Source: Rummeliibacillus pycnus_B
GTDB lineage: Bacteria; Bacillota; Bacilli; Bacillales_A; Planococcaceae
Reading direction: 5' to 3'
Length of the DNA: 64,000 nt
Assembly (NCBI RefSeq): GCF_050459865.1
Contig: NZ_JBCMNM010000012.1
Coordinates: 62,001-126,000, forward strand
This document shows, piece by piece, positions 58,984 through 64,000 of the stretch. The notes beneath the pieces are model-generated. The model had not been told where the DNA came from. It saw only the letters and a list, made by a program, of their open reading frames with translations, and did not search any database. Position numbers and translations under genes: made by a program. Positions within the stretch are counted from its first letter, which is position 1. Each line of letters begins with the position of its first letter.

Positions 58984-59358
58984 TTACCGAATGTAATGTT
59001 CCTTAAAAAACAGTTTAAAATTCGGCTTAAAGTCAATTTCAATCGTTTGTTGCGAATCTTCGTTTAGAACTGTTAACAGTACACTTGAAATGTCTTTTTT
59101 ATCTGCTGTAATTTCAAATTTTTCGACCCGTTTTAAATCCAAAATTGATAACACTCTACTTGAAACACGTTGAGTTACTTTAATATTCACTTCACCGTAG
59201 GAGGGAGAAAGTGTAACAATAAAGTTTTCCTCTCCGTTAGAAAATTGATACGTTGCTTGATTATAATAAAATGGTAAACCTTCCGAAGTGGTATCAAATA
59301 ATGTAGGTTCACACTCAAATAGCGAAAGAAAATCGTTTTCTTCTGGAAATATAGCCAT
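58984..59358 (-). CDS. Hypothetical protein
   Basis: 124 residues beginning MAIFPEENDFLSLFECEPTL. Mostly beta strands (QATYQFSNGEENFIVTLSPS, YGEVNIKVTQRVSSRVLSI), soluble, no family recognised. The inner ATG is used; AAAGGTGATG lies before it. Confidence 0.6.
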   Translation of the reverse strand: MAIFPEENDFLSLFECEPTLFDTTSEGLPFYYNQATYQFSNGEENFIVTLSPSYGEVNIKVTQRVSSRVLSILDLKRVEKFEITADKKDISSVLLTVLNEDSQQTIEIDFKPNFKLFFKEHYIR

Positions 59359-59466
59359 TACCATCATCACCTTTCAATACTATTTTAACATTTCCTTGTT
59401 ACTCTAAATTGCCTCGTTAGTACAATAAATTTAACGAAAAGAATATTAAATCCTTGTTGGATAGAC

Positions 59467-59526
59467 GCTCCTTCATAGTTAAAAAGCGTTTCCACCTATT
59501 GTAGAAACGCCACCTTTAGTAATAAG
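59467..59526 (-). repeat. TR long copy with distinct stem
   Basis: Minus-strand stem GCGTTTC/GAAACGC around TACAATAGGTG, then TTTTTAACT. The outer ends are worn (CGCTCCTTCATAG, TTTAGTAATAAG). 80 bp past the MaoC-like gene stop. Confidence 0.7.
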
Positions 59527-59605
59527 AACTAATCCTTAATCACTACATATTTATGAAACCAAACTTTTTATTTCCATCTTATTTTATTTTGAAAAAATCG
59601 AGAAT

Positions 59606-59986
59606 TTATAGGATTACACCTGAAAAATCCCCTTTTAAGACTTCTATCTCATTTTGATTTTTACATGAAAAAGAAGTATAAATAGAATTTCGATTTTTAT
59701 CTTCTTGCCATTCGTATTTTTCTACTTTCACTTCACAAATAATTGTATCCCCAGTAAATACAGGTCTTAGAAATTCAAAATTCATATTGCGAGCAAGCAC
59801 ATTATTATCTCCACCTATTTTTGTTGGTAGAGTTGCCGTTAATAGTCCTTGAATAACAAGTCGCCCCTGCTCATCTAAGGTTCTATGGTGAATCCCTTCG
59901 TCACCTGAGATTTCTGTAAATATTTTTACATCACTTACTGTAAAAGTACGTTCAAACGAAATAATATCTCCTACTTTTAAGGACAT
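59606..59986 (-). CDS. MaoC-like hot-dog hydratase
   Basis: 126 residues. FTVSDVKIFTEISGDEGIHH is the R-specific enoyl-CoA hydratase motif (Asp and His of the active site; usually GDxNPxH, here GDEGIH), followed by VIQGLLTATLPTKIGG and MNFEFLRPVFTGDTIICEVK. It may hydrate a trans-2-enoyl thioester or act as a thioesterase-like binder. It lies directly behind the MBL-fold gene (58 bp). Confidence 0.82.
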   Translation of the reverse strand: MSLKVGDIISFERTFTVSDVKIFTEISGDEGIHHRTLDEQGRLVIQGLLTATLPTKIGGDNNVLARNMNFEFLRPVFTGDTIICEVKVEKYEWQEDKNRNSIYTSFSCKNQNEIEVLKGDFSGVIL

Positions 59987-60044
59987 ATAAATCTCCCTCT
60001 CTTAAAGGTGTTATTTTCATTAAAAATCTGACAATTTTTATTTG

Positions 60045-61028
60045 TTAAGTGAATAAACCTTGAGTTTTCCAATCTTTTGGCATTATGTTTTTATCCAGCC
60101 ATTCTTTTTGTGGTGCTTGGTATGGAGCGGTAGCGATTAAATGATTATTGTTCCAGCTTGCTGCTCCAGAACGAATCATTTCATCTAACAGGATTTGTAT
60201 AAATTCTTCAGGCTGACACTGGAAGGAGTAGCGTGCAAAATCTTGGAACCAACCACAGTTTAGTAGGTAGTTATCTATTTCTTCTTTTGCCAATCCGTTT
60301 TTCATAATTAATGTGAATGCAAAAATCCTTTTTAGGGCATGCCATGAAACTTTTTCTGGAGTCTTAAGCCACTTTTCAAATCGTTTCCTTGCTGCATCAA
60401 TAGAAGCAATAGGATTATCTATTTGAGGTCCATGTCCTGAATATGCTTTTTGAATCGGAAGCGTGGACAATCGATCTAAACTTTCTAGTGAACGTTGGAT
60501 AGATGAAACACCCTCCCGGAAGATATTTAACCACCCGATATCACTTTTGTGAAAGAGATCTCCGCAAATTAAGATTTCCTCTTCAGGGTTATATAAAGAA
60601 ATATGACCTAAAGTATGTCCTGGTGTGTGCAACACTTTCAAAGTTCTGCTTCCTGCATGAATCTCATCGTTATCTGATAGTTTTCTATCAACTCGATAAG
60701 GTTCTACAGGTTGATCTAACCATTCTGAACTACAAGATTCAGGGTCACAAGAATTAATTAATTCGGCGTCCCATTTATGAGCAGCAATCGGGACACCATA
60801 GTTTTTTTGAAGATAATAATTACCACCTACATGGTCACTATGATAGTGTGTGTTCACAATAAGATGTAATTCTTCGGGTGAAACGCCTTCATCTTTAACT
60901 AATTGCTCTGTATTTTTCACATCACTTCCAAAACCAGTATCAATAAGAATCGGGAACTGATCTTTAATAAGGATCATGTTTGCACTTGGAAATTGCCTTT
61001 CAAAGAAAATAATACTGGACTTTTTCAT
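60045..61028 (-). CDS. MBL-fold metallohydrolase
   Basis: 327 residues. HYHSDHVGGNYYL gives the HxHxDH zinc site, TLKVLHTPGHTLGHISLYNP the third His, LICGDLFHKSDIGWL the bridging Asp and YSGHGPQIDNP the last His. The C-terminal 100 residues form a winged-helix-like end seen in LACTB2/RNase-type relatives. Substrate unknown. A perfect palindrome (61068-61081) lies upstream, indicating control by a TetR-type regulator. Confidence 0.87.
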   Translation of the reverse strand: MKKSSIIFFERQFPSANMILIKDQFPILIDTGFGSDVKNTEQLVKDEGVSPEELHLIVNTHYHSDHVGGNYYLQKNYGVPIAAHKWDAELINSCDPESCSSEWLDQPVEPYRVDRKLSDNDEIHAGSRTLKVLHTPGHTLGHISLYNPEEEILICGDLFHKSDIGWLNIFREGVSSIQRSLESLDRLSTLPIQKAYSGHGPQIDNPIASIDAARKRFEKWLKTPEKVSWHALKRIFAFTLIMKNGLAKEEIDNYLLNCGWFQDFARYSFQCQPEEFIQILLDEMIRSGAASWNNNHLIATAPYQAPQKEWLDKNIMPKDWKTQGLFT

Positions 61029-61067
61029 AAGCTATTCCTCCTAAAATGTTATGAACTATACAATATG

Positions 61068-61081
61068 ATTGAACGTTCAAT
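61068..61081. promoter_or_regulatory. Palindrome ATTGAACGTTCAAT
   Basis: Perfect 14-bp palindrome 40 bp before the MBL gene start, of the TGAACGTTCA type bound by TetR regulators of fatty-acid or xenobiotic genes. No TetR gene is in the window. Confidence 0.7.
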
Positions 61082-61152
61082 TATTAATTTTTTCTTTGTT
61101 TTTTATTTAGCTTTGTTAAATAGTTTTGTTGTTTTTCAGGTATAAAATATGG

Positions 61153-61211
61153 GAACTTCCGATTTGGACGGTCCCTCTCTTCCATTAAAGCGAACCCTAT
61201 AATGGAATTAC
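61153..61211 (-). repeat. TR copy, worn, no clear hairpin
   Basis: ACTTCCGATTTGGACGGTCC, then TTAAAGCGAACCCTATAATGG and AATTAC. The GGCCC-like and GCGCCC-like landmarks are in order. 22 bp from the DinB gene stop. Confidence 0.5.
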
Positions 61212-61232
61212 TGTAAAGCTAATGAAGCTTTT

Positions 61233-61727
61233 TTAAAAGCTGCGTTTCCCTGCCCAAGCTCCTTGCATTTTACTAAGGAATACAATTTGCCCAATATGAT
61301 ATGCGTCGTGCATTGCTAAACTCTTCAGTTCAAGCACTAATGAATTATCTTCACCTGGGACCTGTCTATACAAATCTTCATGTTCTGATTTTGCTAGTAT
61401 TTTTTCAAGTTCACGATGAACATTAAAGTATTCTTGTTTTGTTTCCTTCCAATTTTCTAACGTCTCAGTTGGTAATCGAAATGTAGATTCATTATTTTCT
61501 GCCTGTGGTTCATTCGCTGTTTCACCAAGGAATCGCATCAGAAATCTCTTTTCATAGAAAAGTAAATGACAAACTAATTCCCAAATGGAATTCATTGCCC
61601 CATCAGCTGGTTTCCAAATTGCCTGTTCAAAAGTGATATTCTCTAGCACTTTTTCAAGTGGTGGAAACCAGTCTTCTTCATCTAAGCAGCTTGCCCATTG
61701 TTGTAACAAAAGTGTCTTTACATCCAT
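61233..61727 (-). CDS. DinB-superfamily protein
   Basis: 164 residues: MDVKTLLLQQWASCLDEEDW, FEQAIWKPADGAMNSIWELV then CHLLFYEKRFLMRFL, and LAMHDAYHIGQIVFLSKMQG, the His-containing helices of DinB folds. It is paralogous to the proteins at 18164 and 16409 and ends in the same AYHIGQIV pattern as 18164. GGAGGG before the ATG. Likely metal-dependent. Confidence 0.82.
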   Translation of the reverse strand: MDVKTLLLQQWASCLDEEDWFPPLEKVLENITFEQAIWKPADGAMNSIWELVCHLLFYEKRFLMRFLGETANEPQAENNESTFRLPTETLENWKETKQEYFNVHRELEKILAKSEHEDLYRQVPGEDNSLVLELKSLAMHDAYHIGQIVFLSKMQGAWAGKRSF

Positions 61728-61781
61728 TTTCTATTCCCTCCAATTTAATCCCATCACAAAACATTCCAATACATCCAATCC

Positions 61782-61815
61782 CTTGTTCAATTAAACTGTC
61801 CCTTAACGGATCAAT
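61782..61815. repeat. TR left end only
   Basis: TTGTTCAATTAAACTGTCCC, TTAACGG, in the upstream region of the DinB gene; no hairpin follows. Confidence 0.5.
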
Positions 61816-61936
61816 AAACTTTCCGTTATTTTATATAAAACACCTTTGAACTCTAAATTTATGAATCTTCTTATTATTTTATCTTTAATTCGATATAGTA
61901 ATTAATTAATCCTTCTTAATACAGATTGGTAAGCCT

Positions 61937-62085
61937 TTGTTGCTGCACAAATTGTTGCGGATATGTATGCATCTGAAATCAATCGAGTAAATTACAAAAA
62001 TCAAGACGCAATTCAGTAATTAGGGTTAGGAAGGTTGTTTAATAAGGTGGATTCCGATGAAGAAGAATTTGAGGAATCATTTTGA
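61937..62085 (+). pseudogene. C-terminal gene remnant
   Basis: AFVAAQIVADMYASEINRVN, YKNQDAIQ and a stop, then in another frame LGLGRLFNKVDSDEEEFEES, F and a stop. Two pieces of one acidic helical C-terminus separated by a frame break. The 5' part is missing. A terminator follows. Confidence 0.5.
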
Positions 62086-62107
62086 TCAAACTTTTTTTCA
62101 AAATGAT
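62071..62107 (+). terminator. Intrinsic terminator
   Basis: GAATCATTTTGA and TCAAAATGATTTC pair, followed by TTTTTATTTATT; it overlaps the end of the remnant. Confidence 0.8.
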
Positions 62108-62164
62108 TTCTTTTTATTTATTGTAAATATAGGCTAATAAGATGATGCTTCTTAAGCAAACACT

Positions 62165-62190
62165 CCCCTGCCCTATTAGTTTAACAAGCA
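62165..62190. repeat. TR short copy, partial
   Basis: CCCCTGCCCTATTAGTTTAA, CAAG, the right half of a short copy (compare 19990). Confidence 0.45.
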
Positions 62191-62324
62191 CCTTCTCCTA
62201 TTACACATCATCTACGATATGTGCAGTAAGCTAATTCCTCCTCGTCTTTATGCTATAATCACAAGAAGCTAAATAATTTGTGACTTTATGTGAATAAAAC
62301 ATACTGGTGTGGAGGTATATAAAA

Positions 62325-62660
62325 ATGAAAAAGAAAAAGGGAAAATATAAGTCTGAATACGTGCAAGTAATAAGCTATGAAGAAACAAGTAGTGATGAGT
62401 TTGACACTGAATCTGAAATAGTCGGAAATTCACCATGTCCTTGCTGTGGATTTATTACAATTCCGAATGATGCCATCGCTTACATCTGCCCAGTATGTTT
62501 ATGGGAGATAGATGATTTTATTCAAAGTAATGATGAAGAAAGTGATCAAAACCATGGCTTAACACTGAATGAGGCAAGAAAAAATTATCAACAGTTCGGA
62601 AGTGTATTACCTAGGTTAAAAGGTAGGCCACCCAGAGAATATGAATATCCAACAAAATAA
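62325..62660 (+). CDS. CPCC-type cysteine-rich protein
   Basis: 111 residues. A basic start MKKKKGKYKSEY, an acidic linker, then SPCPCCGFITIPNDAIAYIC and PVCLWEIDDF, the CPCC zinc unit, and LTLNEARKNYQQFGS as in the relative at 42038 (SLRQAQKNYVLIG). GGAGG lies upstream of the ATG. Function unknown. Monocistronic. Confidence 0.8.
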   Translation: MKKKKGKYKSEYVQVISYEETSSDEFDTESEIVGNSPCPCCGFITIPNDAIAYICPVCLWEIDDFIQSNDEESDQNHGLTLNEARKNYQQFGSVLPRLKGRPPREYEYPTK

Positions 62661-62777
62661 ATAATAGGTAACTAAATGGCCCTATATTTTTAAAAATTTT
62701 AGGGCTATTTTTAATATTCATTGCTCAATTACTTATTGCACATCATCCTTCAACTGCGATATAAAAACTCCGTCTCT

Positions 62778-62826
62778 TCTTCAACTAACCTGCTCTCGTA
62801 GTTTAAGTACAATTCTTCACAATTTT
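62778..62826. repeat. TR short copy, rightmost
   Basis: TTCTTCAACTAACCTGC, TCTCGTAGTTTAAGTACAA, TTCTTCACAATTT. The last copy seen in the window. Confidence 0.65.
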
Positions 62827-62857
62827 TTTACCACTTTCAACATAAATATCCAATAAA

Positions 62858-62897
62858 AAAATCACCTCTAAGAAAAACTAAAGAGGTGATTTTTATC
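62858..62897. terminator. Bidirectional terminator
   Basis: AAAATCACCTCT and AGAGGTGATTTTT form a 12-bp stem between the CPCC gene and the HAD gene. Confidence 0.9.
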
Positions 62898-62984
62898 AAA
62901 CTTTATTATAAAATTTCGTTCTTTCTATAAATGATCAATTTTTTTCAAAAGCTTCATCTTCTTTACAAACTGTATTTTTTATTT

Positions 62985-63617
62985 TCATAACAATTCGATA
63001 AAATAATCTAACACTTTATCAGCTTGTTTTAATTCTTCTTCCTGTGCAAAGTCAAAATTGACACAAATTGCAGTTAAACCATTTTCTTTTGCAGCCATGA
63101 TATCTGATAATCGATCACCAATAACGGCGCCTGTAGTAATTTGATTTTCACTGACTATCATCTTAACCAAATCCGATTTTTGTCCTGAAGGAATCGATTG
63201 GATGCTATATACCTTTTTTATAAAACGATCCAAAGAATATGTATCAATAATCGACTTAAGATACTCTATTTGTCCATTACTTGCTATGTATAATTCATGA
63301 TCCGCTCCTAGTTTTTCCAATACAAATTCCACATCTGGATACAAAGAGCCTCTTCTATTTTTTATTAATTCAATTAATTTCTTATGAAAAATCGCGTTAC
63401 TCTTTTCGCGAACCTCCAATGAATGACTTGGACATAATGTTTCCCAAACTACTGGTAATGGTACCCCCATTATTTCTCTATACGTTTCGATTGGAGTATC
63501 TCCATCCCAAAGATTATTTTTTCTTAATACATCAAATGCTCCCTCTAATGCTTGTTCTAAAATTAAATTTGTTTGAAATAATGTACCATCCATGTCAAAG
63601 ATTAATGCTTTCACCAT
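62985..63617 (-). CDS. HAD-superfamily phosphatase
   Basis: 210 residues: motif I IFDMDGTLFQT, motif II YIASNGQIEYL, motif III Lys in SIPSGQKSDLVK, motif IV AVIGDRLSDIMAAKENG. It has an alpha-helical cap between motifs I and II, like phosphoglycolate-phosphatase-type enzymes. Start at MVKALIFDMDG, with GGAGG 8 bases upstream; the longer frame is not used. Substrate unknown. Confidence 0.9.
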   Translation of the reverse strand: MVKALIFDMDGTLFQTNLILEQALEGAFDVLRKNNLWDGDTPIETYREIMGVPLPVVWETLCPSHSLEVREKSNAIFHKKLIELIKNRRGSLYPDVEFVLEKLGADHELYIASNGQIEYLKSIIDTYSLDRFIKKVYSIQSIPSGQKSDLVKMIVSENQITTGAVIGDRLSDIMAAKENGLTAICVNFDFAQEEELKQADKVLDYFIELL

Positions 63618-63689
63618 ACAAATTCCTCCTTTAGAAGCTTTATTATTAGTTGCCACCCTATCTCTTACGTTTTTCATTTTTTAATAAAT

Positions 63690-63775
63690 GGAGATCGTCC
63701 GATTGGATACAATGAGCTGGAATGGATATTGGCTGAATTAAAAGAAGGAGCAATTGAATGCTCCTTTTTCAAGCT
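63690..63775 (+). pseudogene. Gene-end remnant with terminator
   Basis: GDRPIGYNELEWILAELKEG, AIECS reads as a protein tail without a start. GGAGCA/TGCTCC then TTTTT at 63749-63772 is a terminator. Confidence 0.4.
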
Positions 63776-63845
63776 ATTTCGTTTCGTATTAACTAAAAAT
63801 TGCTCTCTATTATTATCGTTATTTCCATCTAGTTTACTTTTAAGA

Positions 63846-64000
63846 TTTATACATTTTTTATCATCGTACTATTAATCACAAGTGCCAATAAAGCACATAC
63901 AAGCATAACAATCGCCATCGGAAGTGCAGTAAGTTCCCCTGCAATCCCCACTAATGGAGATACGATCGAACCACCCAAGAATGGTAGTAAACCTAGCATT
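63846..64000 (-). CDS. MFS multidrug transporter (Bcr/CflA-like), partial
   Basis: Only the last 50 residues are in the window: GLLPFLGGSIVSPLVGIAGE, then ALPMAIVMLVCALLALVIN and STMIKNV. The helix pair and the GxxVSPLVGIAGExTALPMA stretch match the end of Bcr/CflA-type efflux pumps. The gene continues beyond the right edge. Confidence 0.75.

Noticed and set aside
15811..62826. A true chromosomal integron
   Set aside because: Some TR ends fit RYYYAAC/GTTRRRY, but others (TTCCA/TGGAA) do not, the attC L boxes are not evident, and no integrase or attI-like site is in the window. Kept only as an analogy.
15811..62826. TR copies as CRISPR repeats
   Set aside because: Spacing is irregular (hundreds to thousands of bases), genes lie between copies, and no cas gene is present.
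1..64000. tRNA, rRNA or phage genes
   Set aside because: No stretch with tRNA-like arms, rRNA sequence or phage structural or integrase genes was seen on either strand.

Overview
The window reads as chromosome of a low-GC, Gram-positive, endospore-forming Bacillaceae member. I judge this from strong AGGAGG-type ribosome sites with TTG/GTG starts, T-box and guanine riboswitch leaders, a YjcZ-type mini spore protein, YmaF, CgeB-like spore glycosyltransferases, a YxlEFG-type ABC system and the short prolyl-tRNA synthetase form. The genus cannot be fixed from sequence reading alone (Bacillus, Lysinibacillus, Psychrobacillus and relatives all fit). No rRNA, tRNA, CRISPR array, transposase or integrase was seen.

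Layout. 1-15.4 kb: a lipoprotein, small stress/detoxification genes (YdeI, PhnB-like, DinB, YfiT, DUF402, DoxX, GNAT), two paralogous YxlE-YxlF-YxlG ABC operons (6.2-8.1 kb minus, with a divergent winged-helix regulator and two palindromic operators; 11.3-14.3 kb plus, led by an XRE regulator), a nucleotidyltransferase pair and glpQ. 15.8-48.6 kb: an accessory region of mostly single, minus-strand genes (DinB, GNAT, VOC, nucleoside hydrolase, MFS, SRPBCC/ArsR, a PrmC-like methylase, an amino-acid permease, proS, a FabF paralogue, kinase, RibD-like reductase) mixed with many decayed genes, small spore proteins and three T-box leaders. 48.9-56.2 kb: a spore-envelope-type cluster of three CgeB-like glycosyltransferases carrying LysM domains (one also fused to a NodB deacetylase), two more deacetylase-family proteins and a LysM lytic transglycosylase. 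57.4-64 kb: more single genes of the same kind, ending in a partial MFS transporter.

The most striking feature is a dispersed family of short repeats, here called TR. About two dozen long copies (60-80 bp) and about a dozen short copies (about 30 bp) lie between 15.8 and 62.8 kb. They are absent from 1-15.5 kb and from the glycosyltransferase cluster. The long form has outer inverted ends (for example TTCAACAATC and GATTGTTGAA), an asymmetric spacer (CTGGCCCTTAAATG-like) and an inner hairpin. Every long copy has the same orientation, and most lie within about 90 bp downstream of a minus-strand stop codon. Read on that strand the inner hairpin is followed by a T-rich tract, so it looks like an intrinsic terminator. 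Stem sequences differ between copies but keep pairing, and several imperfect pairs are G-U on the minus-strand RNA while they would be A-C on the other strand. Outer arms fall into classes that are often mismatched within one copy, as if halves had been exchanged. Together with single-gene spacing, shared flanks and truncated genes, this suggests a cassette-like gene-plus-terminator arrangement. The mechanism is unknown and no recombinase is in the window.

Other regulation visible: a guanine riboswitch before the nucleoside hydrolase, a leader-peptide attenuator before a broken cation-efflux gene, T-boxes before an AroP/PheP-like permease, a DUF1062 gene and proS, and operator palindromes at the PadR, ArsR and winged-helix regulators. 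At least a dozen gene remnants show that the region turns over rapidly.
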